DNA from: Engraulis encrasicolus
Taxonomy: Eukaryota; Chordata; Actinopteri; Clupeiformes; Engraulidae
Assembly: GCF_034702125.1 (NCBI RefSeq)
Contig: NC_085858.1
Location: forward strand, 81,001-145,000
DNA: 64,000 nucleotides
Reading direction: 5' to 3'
Shown here: piece by piece, positions 41,781-55,999 of the stretch
Numbering within the stretch: position 1 is the stretch's first letter
Layout: each line of letters opens with the position of its first letter
The notes under the pieces: model-generated
Told to the model about the DNA's origin: nothing
Databases searched by the model: none
What the model saw: the letters and a program-made list of their open reading frames with translations, nothing else
Translations under genes and position numbers: made by a program

Positions 41781-43811
41781 TGCAGTTTTTTTATCGCAAG
41801 TTTTTTTTTTTTTTTTTTTAAACTGCCTAAAATATTTTTAGAATTGGCAACAGGGAAATACTTTTCATGTCAATGTAAATCATTTTTTAATGAAAAGTTT
41901 AGATATTATTGATTATTTCACAGTGGAACAGACAGCCATGGACCAGGACAACATGAGTAAATATTTTCAACCAGTACTGGACAAATACAAGGCTTGCACA
42001 TCACAAGTATCTTGAAATCAAAGTCACAATGCTGTGTTTTTAAATAACATTCACTTGAATACAAGGCAACAGAATGGAACACTTCAAAGGAAATGAATAA
42101 GTGGCAAAAATGAGACATGCTTGCTGTTATGGCTTTCAACACTTGGTGAATTCAGATGAATTGATAAATCATAGAAGCAGTCATGTCAACTGAAACAACC
42201 ATGATGTGATTCCAACATAAAAATGCAAAACACCTCCCATACAAGGTTTTGTCCACAACTTAATTGAACACCTCACACAATAACTCCAGCTTAATACATC
42301 CAGCATAATGATGTTCCATGTAGTAAACGTGAGGGGTACTCATGCTAAACCTTACTTGGACAAATAACTTTGACACCAGTGCATATCAAATTCAATAGCA
42401 AGAGCTAGATTTGATGAATATTCACAAATGAGTTACAACAGAAAAGGAATTGTGTATTTTCATCACAGAGGAAAAAAAAGCTACTTCCCAAAACATGCAA
42501 CATTTCGTGTAACAGACGTCTATCACGCTTGTGTGTCTCTTGTGTTTTTGTGTTCATGCATAACATTACTGTTCTTTGTATCTGGTTCTGGTAAAGAGGG
42601 TGAATTGATTTACGCAACCCAGTTTGTTCGTCAGCTACTGGGTAGTCTGGATAGTCTAACCAAGATAGACCCACGTGCCTTACATTTGTTGCCCAACCCA
42701 CCCCCACCCCACTTCACCACTAATCCAATCAAAAAGCCAGAATGTGGCCGTGCCTTGGATTGTAACACAGACTCATGGAGACTGAAAATGATCAGTTGTC
42801 TAGTAAATTAAGTACCTGATAATCCAAATGATGTACAGTAAGTGCACACTGCATTGATATGTTATAATTAAAAGGCAGAGGTTGTACATTATGGGGATGA
42901 GCTTTTCTTTTAAATGATACAGCAAACAAATGATTATGGGATTAAGTATCGGTAGGAATAGGGATTTAATAGTAAAAGTATACATCAATATAGGTATATG
43001 ACATACCGTTCATGTGTGTAAATTAAGGCCAACCGTAGTAATATCTTAGGCTGATGAATAGTTTCATTCCCTTAAGTCTAGTTATCTGGAAAACACAACT
43101 CAGTCTCCATACGTTCAACTAAATGGTCATTCAACATGAAAAGCAGTAAAAAATATAACCTTTTGAAATTAAGCTCAATATAACCTCCAGTACAGCAGTT
43201 GATGGAGAGGAGAATAGTCAAGAAGGCAAAAAAGGTTATGCTGACTAACAGCTGACAAAATAGTTCCCTCAAAAATGTTCTCACTTGCAAAGCTCATCAT
43301 AACACGATCAACTTATCTGCTTCCCTCCCACTGGCACAGCGAATCAGAGTCGGTTGTGAAGTTAAATTGACATCCATTTGGAGGGGGAAAAAATTACTTG
43401 AGCCACTTGTGCTTCCGTGTACAAGTGAGTGCAATGTGCCGAGTGAGCTACTTTGCCTGAGAGACGGAGAACTCAACTAGCTATGTCCTAAGCGCAGAAT
43501 ACCACCATGTGCAACTCTCCATAGCCCTCAGAAAAAAACACTCATCTATATTGAAAGCAGAATAGTCAGCCAGTAATACAAACATGATAGTCAAAAGAGA
43601 TACTTTAAACTGCAACTTTTTAAAAAAAACCTCTTCCTGGAATGTCAGAGTTGATACAAAGTCATAAACCAGGGGACGCAAATGAAGAAGAAGAAAAAAA
43701 ATAATCTTGATTTCAACAGACAGCAGTGGGGGTGGGGGTGAATTCCAGCAGAATGTGCACATGCACACACACACACACAGAATCAGATTTTGTACGCACA
43801 CATTCAGAGCA
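41781..43811 (-). other. smcr8: Probable 3' UTR of smcr8
   Basis: About 2 kb of AT-rich sequence after the smcr8 stop with no exon-like frame, no splice-bounded exon and little transposon debris, unlike the introns nearby. This fits a long 3' UTR, but only transcript data could prove it. Confidence 0.4.
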
Positions 43812-46800
43812 TCAGATTTTGTACAAATAGCTGGTGGTGTAATTGAAACGTAAGACTGATTGGCTAGCTCCCTTGGAAGAAGGTCCCTGAAGCAGGTAAT
43901 GCTGTTTGATGAGCTCGCTGAGGAAGAGCACCATCCTGCTCTCCTCCTCGCTGAAGCCCAGGTGATGCAGAAAGCTAGTCCTGCGTGCAGTCACGCCGCC
44001 CTCGTCCTCCTCCCTGGCCTCCAGCGGGAGGTGCAGGTGGTGGCAGAAGGTGAAGAGGAAGGCCCTGGCCGCTAGCTGGGTCAGCACGCTCTGGACGTGC
44101 AAGAAGTACGTGCTGCCCCTCTTGATCTGAGTCCTGTGGTCGGCCATGTGGGACAGCAGAGCGCCCTTGTACGGAGGACAGCGCATGGTCTTGTTGTCCG
44201 CATCCAGAATGCCCAGATAACGACTGTAGCGGCTCAGGGAGTTGAGGATGCTGGAGCCTGTGGGGGAGGCCATCCTGGAAACACAAGAGACACACAGCTA
44301 ATTAGTGGGAATTCACACTGCCAAACAAATGAATTGAACCCAGTCACAGTTTAATCTTTTATTTTTAAAAGGTATCCCCAAGTCTGGACCCAGAGGGATG
44401 TTTGTATTATGCACTGTTATCTTCCAGCTATAAAGACAGTCACTAACCAGACAGGCAGTTTGAGCTATTGTGTTAAGAAGAACTCACGGGTAAACAGTTG
44501 AATTTAAGCTCTTGAGCATTTGGTCACTTATCAATATAGAATTACAGTACATCTAGCAGATATTTCCAATTTGGTTATGACGCACATCATCCTGTGTGGC
44601 CTTGCTCACCTCTGAAGGCCGATGAGCTTCCATCTCTGCAGGTCAGTAAGCTGAAAGGGTGTGGAGAGCCAGGGCTGCACCGTCTCCCCGTACTTGCCCA
44701 GGCTAGGCACGAAAATGGACAGAGCATTGACCAGCTTTCGCACCGTGCCCTCATCCACCCCCAGCACCACCAGAGTCCGCCCGCTGAGCAGGCAGAAGAT
44801 GGCTTGCTGGGCGAAGGGGTACTGCCGGATGAACCGCAGGGCGCTCTGCCCGGCCCTCTTCTTCTGCTTCAGGGTGACCGGGTTGCCGTGGCAGAAGGGC
44901 GACGGCGCCCGATCAGAGCTGGTGGAGGTGCTCATGTAGCTGGTGGTGTCCGAGGCGTCCTCCACGCTGATCCGGGTCATGTCATCAGAGAGCGCGTTCC
45001 CCTGGAGCTCAGGGAGAGACAGGCCGGCTCCAGCAGCTGCTGCGGCTCCTGTTGCTGGGCTCTCCAGCGCAAGCTCACCTAAGGCATAGTCTCCCTGGAG
45101 GACCAGGTCCCTCTGGAGCAAAGGTAGTGGCTCTTGTTTCACCACCATCTCCCCACAGCCATCCTGGGCTGGCTTAGCTGAGGAGGCCTCTTCACTGACA
45201 GAGCCCTCCTGGCCTATACAGCATGTGGCGTCCACCTGGACAATGCTCGCAGTCTGGTACACAACAGCAGCATTCATGGCTATGTCGTTCTCCAACAAAG
45301 GGAATGTATTTACAACTCCATCTGGCCCTGTCTCAACAGAGTGCGATTCATACAGAGAGTCGGAATGATCTGCTACACACGGGTCCAAAAACGCACCGTC
45401 AGTCATGGTAGTACAATCCTCGCTGCCAACACCTTCCCCCATTACAGTATTTTGAAATTGCATGTGCAGGGTGCCTGGGCTTATGGGCTCCATGCTGCGG
45501 TCGCTGCTGAAGCTCCCTTTTGTCTCTGTGTCTGCGGCTTCTTCAGAGGTTTCCTGAGTGAATTCGGAAGGGCTAGACTCAGGGGGACCTGTGGGGTCTG
45601 CAAAGTCTGGCTCTGTCCTGATCTGGATACTATCCACACAGGAGTAGTAGGAGTCTAGACTCACAGGCTCAACTGAAACGTCTGATACTGACGGCGGCTG
45701 GCTGGCCGCAGGTGGACAGCCTGCATCAAACGGTTTCAGGGATCCCATCTCTTGCCAAATGTCCTCCTCTTCCTCAAAGAGAAAACTGGTGATTCTCTGC
45801 TGCCTCACAAGAGCCCGGTCTATCTGACCGGTGTATATGTAGCAGAGGTCCCCCCTGAAAGACTTCTCTATGAATTTCAGTTGATCCATAGTGTGGTGGT
45901 AGAAGGAGGACTCGCAGAGCTCCTCGAGCGTTTTCAGTCGCTTGTCGAAACATTTAGCAGATTTGGCCTTGATAAGCTGAGGTGTGTAGGGGGACTTCCG
46001 TTCAGTCTCCTCTGCTGCCACTTTGGCCTTGACTTCCAGGTCAGGCTGGATGGAGGTCAGTGCAAGGTCTACATGGTTTATGTCGGTGGGCTTCTCAGGT
46101 TCAAACGCAACGCATTCAGGGTCTTTCCTCTTCCTGCTGGGGTATGAAGTGATCTGCCTCAACAGGTCTCTGTGTTCATACATGGACTTCTCCACATTGG
46201 CCAATTCATTGGCTTTCTCAATTGCCTGTGTGGAGTAGCAGCCGTTGTTTACCTTTTGCAGTTCAGTTTCTTTGTGCAGCACTGACCGTGTGTATTCCAG
46301 GTCTTTCAGTTTCTTCTGCAACTCGTTGGCAAAAGCTCTTCGGTTTCCACTTTTCAAACACTCGGAGGCTTTGGAAAACTCAGTAGAGAGCCTCTGGAAC
46401 TGCTGCATGATCTTTCTCTCGTCTGCAGAAATGTACGCCATACAGAATGGCCTGACAAAGCCCCGTGCTTCCAAGTCATACAGCGTCAGGTGGTGGACAT
46501 AGGCAAAGGCGCCCTCCTTTGAATCACCCAGGACTACCTTGGAGTCTTCCACAAAATTGAGCTTGGGGTAGTTGGACCCAGGAGGGTGCCCGACGAAAGA
46601 GGCCTGGTAATCCACAGACATGATTCGCAGGGAGAAATAGTTGAGGTCAAATGTTCCACATACTTTCGATTCATCCGGAATGGTGAGAAGGGGCTGTGGA
46701 CCCACTTGTTCGGAGAATTCGGAGATAAGAATGAAATCCTTGGAAAATTTAGCATACGTCGTCTTCGTCCAAGGGTTCGCAGCATGGTTGAACAAAGGCA

Positions 46801-46894
46801 CAGAAAACTCCTCTGGAAGCACAAGAGGGTCGGGGTAGATCTCACCAAAGTCATCTTCTTTGGTAAAAGCCACCACGTCTGGTGAGCCGATCAT
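43812..46894 (-). CDS. smcr8: Guanine nucleotide exchange protein SMCR8
   Basis: SMCR8 is a DENN-family protein that forms a complex with C9orf72 and WDR41 on lysosomes, acts in autophagy and mTORC1 control, and contributes GAP activity toward small GTPases. Two coding exons on the minus strand: 46894-44610 and 44274-43812, with a 335-bp intron (GTGAGC..TTTCCAG). They total 2748 nt, or 915 aa; human is about 937. The start is MIGSPDVVAF; an in-frame ATG 23 codons upstream (46963) lacks homology to what I know of the family. The longin/uDENN part (FILISEFSEQVGPQPLLTIP, VDYQASFVGHPPGS) is highly conserved; Arg144 in LEARGF appears to match the reported arginine finger (from memory). The middle (about 400-700) is acidic, Ser-rich and divergent; the C-terminal dDENN part is conserved and ends in TSYLYKI. 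Confidence 0.97.
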
Positions 46895-47953
46895 GTTTTC
46901 TCTGTGTGCGGCACATGAGGAGAATTGCGCGTCTACTGCTCCTTCCTTGTGTGTGCGATACAAGACATCAACACAGCGGTGGAGTGACAGTGACGTTGCA
47001 TCAATGAAAATAAGGATACCTACAACTTGTGGCTACGACTGCGGTCATAACAGTTGATGTAGGCGAAACATGTGAATGCCAATACATGTCTTCAACGATT
47101 CAATGTGTAATTAGCCAGCTAGCTACGCACCATCAATTAACGTAAGGTTGCACGGACGTAACATTTAGCTAGCATCCAAACGCTGGCCTCAAATTTTCCG
47201 ACCTTGTGTAAACTCCAAGGGTTCGATGGCATCATGAAGCCAACCACAATCCCGCTGTTCAGACATAAAAAGCGAACAGTACTTAATCTGAATGTATAAT
47301 CCGTGGCAATAATATTAAATCCACATCATCAATTCAACATCAAGCAACATCAGCCATATTTAAAGTCAAGTGGGCAGTGGTTCACTCTCACGTGACTACA
47401 CCAGTGCGTAAAACAGGAAGTGCGCAAAATATGTTTAATTTTAAAGAATTTACCATTCGCGATGTGCGTTGATGGACAAAGGGACTCATATAGCAGATCG
47501 ATATATTTAAAAGCTGTGAACAATCCAGCTGGAATATGAAATCCTTGGATTTACACAGAGTTAGAAATGAAAAGTACGGGTGTATTCTGCGACTGTGTTG
47601 TCTGCTTTACGGCAAGTCATTTGCGACAATTGTTGACAGGCGCCGAATTTGGAAAAGTTTATGGCAGCTAGCAATATTTCGCTACTAGCCAAGGACTTGT
47701 TTTCAAGCAAACTTTTTGTCACGAACTGGGTTTTTGTTGTGAATGATTTTCAGTATAAGGGATGTTGAGCACTCAGATGATGTTTTTTTTATCACGTGAC
47801 ACATCGTATGTATCCTAAATTTGCAGACTAACCGGGCTTTGGTGACATTGGTAATCCAGTTAGCTATTTTGGACAAGTCACACTTTATGTAATTCCCAGG
47901 CATTTGACATTACTTTTAAGAATGCGTCTACTTGCACAGTCGGTAAGTAGAAT
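46895..47953. promoter_or_regulatory. Shared promoter region of smcr8 and top3a
   Basis: The start codons of smcr8 (minus, 46894) and top3a (plus, 47954) face away from each other across 1059 bases containing no other gene. Both 5' UTRs and a bidirectional promoter should be here. The human genes have the same divergent arrangement as I recall. I do not see a TATA box I would assign to either gene. Confidence 0.6.
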
Positions 47954-50900
47954 ATGCTTACACGTGTAATTAGCAGATCACTGCTTAGTGTGAGTCGGCT
48001 GTTGTCAGTTCAAACTCAAGGAAGGTTTTGCCAGCAAGGATCAGAGAACATGAACAGAAGAACTCAGATCAAGAAAGTTCTGTGCGTCGCTGAGAAGAAT
48101 GATGCAGCCAAGGGGATAGCTGAAATAATGTCAAATGGGAGATCACGAAGAGTGAGCAGAATTGTATTCTCCCCCTTTTATAGACGCAAAGCTACATTGT
48201 ATTGCATTTCGCAGACGTTGACGCTTACCTATTTGTGATTCAATTTCAGAAGGAAGGATTATCCGTGTACAACAAATTGTACGAGTATGAGTATAACTTG
48301 TTTGGACAGGTAAGAGACTGGTCCGTATGTCGGCCTACCACGTAAAAAAAACCCTTCGTTATTTTTCTCTTCATAATATGTGAAAGTGGAATTGTATCCA
48401 ATTTTCACCACTAGGACCTTTGGAGGTCTAGTCATTGACAGTAAGCCTAATGCGGCAATGCCTTACTATTTGGGCGCAAACCCATTGACAGCACTGCCTC
48501 CGAACGCTTCTTGTATTGATCGATGAGCTTGCACTTCTCCGGTGGTATTTTCTCCTTGGTCTTCCCAGAGAGAGTAGAGATGTATATACTTAAAGAATCT
48601 CTGGTCGTCCTTTTGCTCAACATCTTGCACATTTGCAGGATTCATTTTCCTATAATGTCAACAATGCTGAAATGGCTATGAAGAATCTGTGATACAATTT
48701 ACATCACAAACCATTTTGAGCTCATAGTATGAATTTTAAAGAAATACATATATTTTATAGTTAAATAAATATTGCCTGGATGATTAGAGACATCAAGTAG
48801 TTTGAAAATCTGTGAAAATGTGCTACAGACCAACCGTAACTCGGGCCATTCGTGAAGTCTTTACGAGAAAAACAGAAAAAAAATCAACTTTAAGCCTTTA
48901 CAGAGTGTCTTTGTTGAATATCCAATATCCAAATAATTCAACCAATGGTTATACATGGCTTGTTACAGAATGTCACTGTGACGATGACATCTGTGTCTGG
49001 ACATCTTCTGGGTTTGGAATTCAAAAGTCAATTTCAAAAATGGTGAGAGATTTTTAAAAAAATTTAAAAATCTTTTTCAGTTTGTGACAAGGCCCGTCAG
49101 TGGTCATAAACTGATATAAACTGTTCAATCAAATATTCACAGGCACAGTTGCAATCCAGTCCTGTTATTTGATGCGGAAGTGGAGAAATATTGCCCAGAA
49201 AACTTTATACAAATAAAGGTTTGAAGCTGTATTCAAGAAACACATACATTTGAGAGACAAAATACAGAGTCAAAGGAATATGCATCCTATCCCATCTCAT
49301 GCATCCTAATTCTTATCACATGCAGAGGACTCTTGAGCGAGAGGTACGGCAGTGTCAGGCTCTTGTCATTTGGACGGACTGTGATCGAGAGGGAGAGAAC
49401 ATCGGCTTTGAGGTCATTGATGTTTGTAAAGCAGGTGGGTTTTCATTTGAAATTGTACATGGAGCTGTTCAGCAACCCCTTGTGAAATTCCTTGAATTGT
49501 CTAGTAGAGTCTGTTTAACTGTATTGGCCTTTTGGCGTGGTTTTGGTGGTGATTTTGTGATGTTATGTTTCATCTCAACTGTCGCAGTCAAACCAAACCT
49601 CCAAGTGTTCAGAGCTCACTTTTCCGAGATCACACCCAACTCTATCAGGAGGGCTTGCCAGACACTGACGGAGCCCAACATCAACATCAGTGATGCGGTG
49701 GACGTGCGACAAGAGCTGGATTTGCGCATTGGTGAATATTTTTGCCTTTTTCTCCTGTAAAACTTCATATACATTAGGAATATAAGCTCCTCAGTGTTTC
49801 CTGTAGAAAAATTGTTCAAGGCGTGGCCCGCACCCACTTTGACCTGACTTAGTCAAGGCGTTAGATGTTTGTTGTCAAGGTGACCACCATAACTGTAAAG
49901 TGCTGGCTAGAATAATATGTGTTCAAACACATATTGTATGCATATTTATAAGTATTTGTTTACGTGTCCACATTGACCACCATCATTTCTGACCACATTG
50001 GCACTTTTCAGGAGCTGCTTTTACAAGGTTTCAGACCCTGCGCTTGCAGAAGATCTTCCCAGCATCACTGGCCAATCAGCTGATCAGCTATGGTAGCTGC
50101 CAGTTCCCTACCCTGGGATTTGTAGTGGAACGATTTAAAGCCATCCAGGCTTTCATCTCTGAGACATTCTTCAAGATCAAAGGTATATCTAGTTAAACTG
50201 CTAAAACCGTTAAACTGATGCTGTTTATAAAGAAATGTGTCATGTGATGTTAACTGTGTTCATTATGATTTTTTTTTGCCAAAGATGTAATGAATTGTTA
50301 GGTCAAAAGCAGAGATGAAGGTTTTGAGGTTGTGGGTATGTTCCATTCCAAACTCACATCTTCCTTTGTGCTTTTGGTCACGTGATGACGTTGCAAGACG
50401 TCACTGGCTTTTAATTCAATATCTTGCACATGCACAATTTAAAGGTAATTTGACCATTTGCAATCTTGATGTTGAATGTCCCCCCCAACAGTTGCCGGGA
50501 AACTTTGTCGTTTTCTGCACGTAGGCAGGACGCCAACGAAGTGCCAGTCCAGAAGCACAAGTCCAGGGCGGGAGTTTGGATAATGTAATGTACCCTGTAT
50601 GTTTAGGGCAGCCATGGGTAAGCAGTTAGGGCATCAGACGTGTAGCTCAAAGGTTGCCGGTTCAACTCCCGTCCCACTAGGTTGGTGGGAGAGTAATTAA
50701 CCTATGGTAGCCTGAGCATGGTCCCCCCCACCACACACGCACACACACACCACCACACTGTTGCCTTGGGGCGCCATTGGGGCATAAATGCAATTTAGTT
50801 GTGTGCAGTGTCCACTTGTGTGCCGTGGAGTACTGTGTCACAATGACAATGGGAGTTGGATTTCCAGATGGGGTTTTACTTTCGCTTTCACATGTTTTTC

Positions 50901-53900
50901 AGTGCTTCATGAACCCAATGAGGAGGAAATGGTGGAGTTCAGTTGGAAAAGGCATCGCCTCTTCAGCCACACTGCTTGCCTTGTGCTCTACCAGATCTGC
51001 ATGGAGGTTTGCCATCTTTCTAGGAAATGTGTAACATTTGTAAAAACTTGTCAAATTAGTTTTAGAAACTGAGAGAAACTCACGTCAGTTGGATCGTGTA
51101 GCTAATACTTCTGGAACCACTTTCTCTGTGTGACATTCTCAACAGTGATCATTTTCTTGTATTTTCCTTTTTCCAGAGCCCCACAGCCACAGTGACTGCT
51201 GTTACAAGTAAGCCTAAAAGTAAATGGAGACCACAGCCCCTAGACACTGTTGTAAGTCAGTCACTGGAAAACAACGATCTCATACTCAGATCATGTATTT
51301 GGAGATGATGCTTGACTTTTTGGCACATATTCTTTTTTTCAGGAACTTGAGAAGCTAGCCTCTCGAAAATTGAAGATCAGTGCGAAAGAGACCATGAAAA
51401 TAGCAGAGAAGCTCTACACACAGGGGTGAGTCCTTTACAACAGGGATGTCAAACTCAGGCCGGGGGGCAAAATTTGGCCCATGGAGTTGTTTTATTTGGC
51501 CCGTGAGATAATTTCAAATGTGTATTCCAGTTGTCCCACTAACACCATTAATATACAAGTAAACGGTAATACGGTTTACAGTAATAAGACTTGAATATGA
51601 AATTTGGTCTCTCACAGGAATATGAGTGGGCCCAGGCCAGTGAAACGGCTCGCACTCATATGCAACAGAATGTGTGCAGGCACATTTAAGCTATAATGGG
51701 ATATATGAGTACTAAGTGTGTATGTACAATTTTAGTCAGTTTTTTAAATAGATATTGAGTTTGGCCTTCAACTTCGTTTCAGATTTTCATTTCGGCCTTC
51801 TTTCAATTTGGGTTTGACACCCATGCTTTACACATTTGACCAAGCCAGTATCGAGGCAATGCAATCAATGACTTAAAATAAAAAAAGGAACCTCGCACCT
51901 CTACCATCACTTTTCCAGGTTCATCAGTTATCCTCGTACGGAGACCAATATGTTTCCCAAAGACCTGAATTTGACCTCCCTGGTGGAGCAGCAAACGCAG
52001 GATAATGACTGGGGGGCTTTTGCACAGGGCATTCTGGACAGAGGTGGACCCAACCCACGAAATGGAAGCAAATCTGATCAGGCCCATCCCCCCATTCACC
52101 CCACCAAATACACAAACGGCCTGCAGGTGGGTGTGCACCCTTGAACATCATAGACGCTCTAGTGGTTCTCGTCTTATTATGCGTAATCTGAAACATGTAC
52201 TTGTTTTATGGTGCCGTACACCCAAATAAGGTTTCCTGTGGCTGAGGCTGCCACAGAATGATGCTTCCACCACCATGTTTAATTGTGGAAACCATGTTAT
52301 AAAGTTTCGAGGACTATAGAGCTCGAAAGTCCCGCCCCTTAGTTCCGCATTTCACGGGACCTAAGCTGACCATTTAACAACATGGTAGCCAGTAAATATC
52401 TCCTGATCTCAGTCATGATATGCGCTGGGCTACAAATATGCTGTTTAAGAGGCTAGATAAAGATTTTTCCTGCAGAAGTATCAATGTTTTGTTCCGAGGC
52501 CGTCTGCATGAAAAATGTGAAGAAACACAGTTTTCTAAAAAGTTTGGGGGTTCGTACGAAAAATTAAACAAAAATATCAGAAACAACATATGTGGAGCTC
52601 GTGGCACAACTCGAAGGGGATCATTTTAATACCGCCATTGGATTACATGCTACGATTTTCGGCTAAAAACGCCGTTGAGGTCCCATGAAATCGGGGGAAG
52701 TGACGTCACTTTCAAGCTCTATCCCTTTCTTCAACTGACAGAAGCAGAAATCGTGCATCAAAGCAGGTGCAATTGAATCTCATCAGATAAAAGCAGAGAC
52801 TTTCAAAACTCATTTTTTACTTTCAAATGTTCATAGGCAAAGCTCAATAGCACTCTGATATGCACCGCCTTTAGTAAAAGGGTTCTTCTGTGATGATGGC
52901 CCCAAAGCCTAATATGATGACAAGCCCTAACAGCTGTCTTTCTTGAAATAAAAACTCCAGATGAGGCCAGGTCAATAGCAATCATCTAGGCAGGTATCCA
53001 ATGCTATGCAATGAATGTAATGAATGTATCCAATCTTTGGTGTAATGATACTAAGCAGTTTCCATAGTTACACATAGTGGTGGCGGCATCAAGTTTTTAG
53101 ACTGTTATTCAGCCTCAGACACCGGGAGTCTGGGTCTGGATCTGGATTGCTTGGTCCTCCAACAACATTGTAACCCAAAGTAAACATTTAAATTAGTTCA
53201 GAGGTTCTTCAAGGACACTAAAAACATGATATTGGAATTACCCGCTCAAAGTCCAGTCCTCAATCCCACTGAGAGTCTGTGGCAAATGTCTATGCTCAGC
53301 ATCCATGCAATTTGGTCCAGCTAGAAAGAACACTTTGCCGTGAAGAAATGGGCCAAAATCCCTAGTGGGGCATGTGCCAACCTAGGTAACAACGAATCAA
53401 AGTGCCTGTTGTCAGTTTTGGTTCATAGAGGGTATCATATTGACTATTAAAGGGGATGCCACTATTTTGGGGCTTTATACAGTTAAAATCGTTGGCTGGC
53501 TTGGCATGCTACACGGATCCATTGACTTTCACTAGCTTAGAGACATGCTCCCTCTTTTAACTTGTCTTAAAGCAAGACAACTGCTTACATGAAAAATAAG
53601 ACGCTTTACCACCTTTATAAACTCCAGCCAACAATTTTAACTGTATTAAGCCCCAAAATAGTGGCATACCCCTTTAATGATCAGGGGGCTAATCATTTTG
53701 TCCCTGCCATTTTTGCCCTTTTTTGTTTTAACTCATTGTAACGATAGAAAAATGCAAATTCAACTCATTGGACATTATCTCCATCAGTGTATTTGTTTCT
53801 AGAATAACAGAAGCGGTTCATAATGGTCATTCTCACTGAGAAATCTAATGTCTAATTTCAGGAGGGAATAATATCGACCTCAACTGTATATGTACCTGGT

Positions 53901-55933
53901 GTAGCTGCAGTGGTGTTATCTACTGGTTCAGTCAAATGGAGTAATGTGTTAAGATCATTCAGTGAAGAAGACTTTTGTTCGCCTCCTTGTCTTTTTAATG
54001 CACCGTGCGCTGTGTCACTGTGTTAATGTCTGCTGCTGCTGTGTGTGCAGTGCACCACTCACACTATGTGCCACTCATGATAATAATAAGCAAAGAACAG
54101 CACTTCTTATTAACCGGAAACCAGATTAATTATTGGATGGTTTGGAGATAACCGTGTTGTTCCATGGCAATATTATTAGTAGCCCCCTCCCCCTTCCTGA
54201 AATTACATCTCTTGATTTCCATAGTGAGAATGACCATTTATTGACAAGTTTCTGGATACACTATGGAGATAATGTCCAAGTTGAATTTTTTTTTACATTG
54301 TTATACAGACTTAAGAAATAACAAGGACAAGATTATTAGCCCCCTGATCATTAACGTTCAATATGGCCAATTTACCATCAGCATTTCTGTGCAAAAGCAT
54401 GAGGCGCTATGACTAGATCCTTACAAGTATCATTTGGGTCTGTAGTTCATTTTTGTTATTCCCACAGGGCAATGAGAGACGGGTGTATGAGTTTATAGTC
54501 CGTCACTTCCTGGCTTGCTGCTCCCAGGATGCCCAGGGTCAGGAGACGACCGTGGACATCGATATCGCTGAGGAGAAGTTCTCCGCCAGTGGTCTTATGA
54601 TCATCGCAAGGAACTATCTGGATGTTTACCCCTATGATAAATGGTACACAAAGGTATGCAGACTACACGAAACAGAAACGGAGCATATGGAAGAGGGCCA
54701 TCTGGGAGGCGCTGTGGCGCAGCACGCTAAGCCCCCCACATTTGGGCTTACATTGGCCATGGAGACCCCGGTTCGAGTCCGGTCGGGGTCATTTCCAAGC
54801 CCTGCCTCATCTTTCTCTCAACCGTTTTCTGACTACTCTCATACTGTCCTGTCATGATAGAGGCGAAAAAGACCCAAAAAATACATTCAAAAAAATAGAG
54901 GGCCACCTGGCTCCTGGGTCATCGCTAGATGCACGTGATGATGATGATGTTTGTCTGGTACCCTCTGCGGAGATGATACGATAGGACAGGACTTTATTGT
55001 CAGCTTTCACTAAAATTCAATAAAAAGCCTTCAGTATAGATGCAGCAGGCCTTCCAGGTTATGCTGTTGTTTGTCTGGTGCCCTCTGCAGATGACCCACA
55101 CAAGGCAGTCATAGGTAAGAGGTTAGGGCGTCAGACTTGTAGCCCAAAGTTTGCCGGTTCGACTCCTGACCCGCCAGGTTGGTGGGGGGTGTAATCAACC
55201 AGTGCTCTCCCCCATCCTCCTCCATGACTGAGGTACCCTGAGCATGGTACCGTCCCGCCGCACTGCTCCCATTGAGGGCTGACCCCTTGCATGGGTGAGG
55301 CATAAATGCAATTAAGTTGCGTGCAGTGTTCACTTGTGTGCTGTGTCACAATGACAATGGGAGTTGGAGTTTCCGAATGGGCTTTCACTTTTCACATGCT
55401 GTGGGTAGGCAAACACACAGGCACACAGACGTACGGATATAGGGTCATTGGGGGCCCAACACCCTCACATCACACATGATAGGGGTACATGATGGGACTA
55501 AAACGTTAATTAATTACCCTCCCGAGTCATTAATAAGCAAACGGTGACTCTCAACCACTCCTGTGGTCCATTATCATAAATTCCCATATGGGCCCAGCCG
55601 TGGCTGAAACAGTAGGGCACTGCACTGTTATCCCGAGGGTCCGGGTTCGAATCTGGCCCAAGGTCATTTCCCGATCAGCCCTCTGTCTCTCTCTCTCCCA
55701 CTCATATCCTGCCCCACTCTTCACTTTCCTATCCTTATAAAGGTGAACATTCCCCAATAATATGTAAAAGAGAAAAAAAGAAATTCCTGTACAGGCATGT
55801 CTGTGGGTACCGCACAAACTCTGTAGAGAGTGGCTTTAATGAAGTGGATTGATGTAAGGTTTTGCAATTTATCACCTCCTCAGCTTCTGGTAACCATGTA
55901 TTGTGTGTGTGTGTGTGTGCGTGTGCGTGTGCA

Positions 55934-55999
<66 letters not shown>

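Larger units (their letters stand above)
52197..53886 (+). mobile_element. Tc1/mariner element (family B), left-truncated, in top3a intron 11
   Basis: It aligns by eye with 33000-33920 and the right end of the shmt1 intron 7 copy (shared tgatatgcaccgcctttagtaaa and gacaagccctaacagctg) and ends in ..CGACCTCAACTG/TA. The left part is missing. Two other elements are nested in it: 52318-52718 and about 53448-53676. Transposase sequence is decayed. Confidence 0.7.

Noticed and set aside
47050..47095. Third hammerhead-like motif (GTTGATGTAGGCGAAACATG) upstream of smcr8
   Set aside because: It lacks the CUGANGA box and a stem II; the resemblance is limited to GAAAC.
52420..52629. 70-codon frame in the nested element of top3a intron 11
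   Set aside because: It has no recognisable domain and stays within a ~400-bp non-autonomous element.
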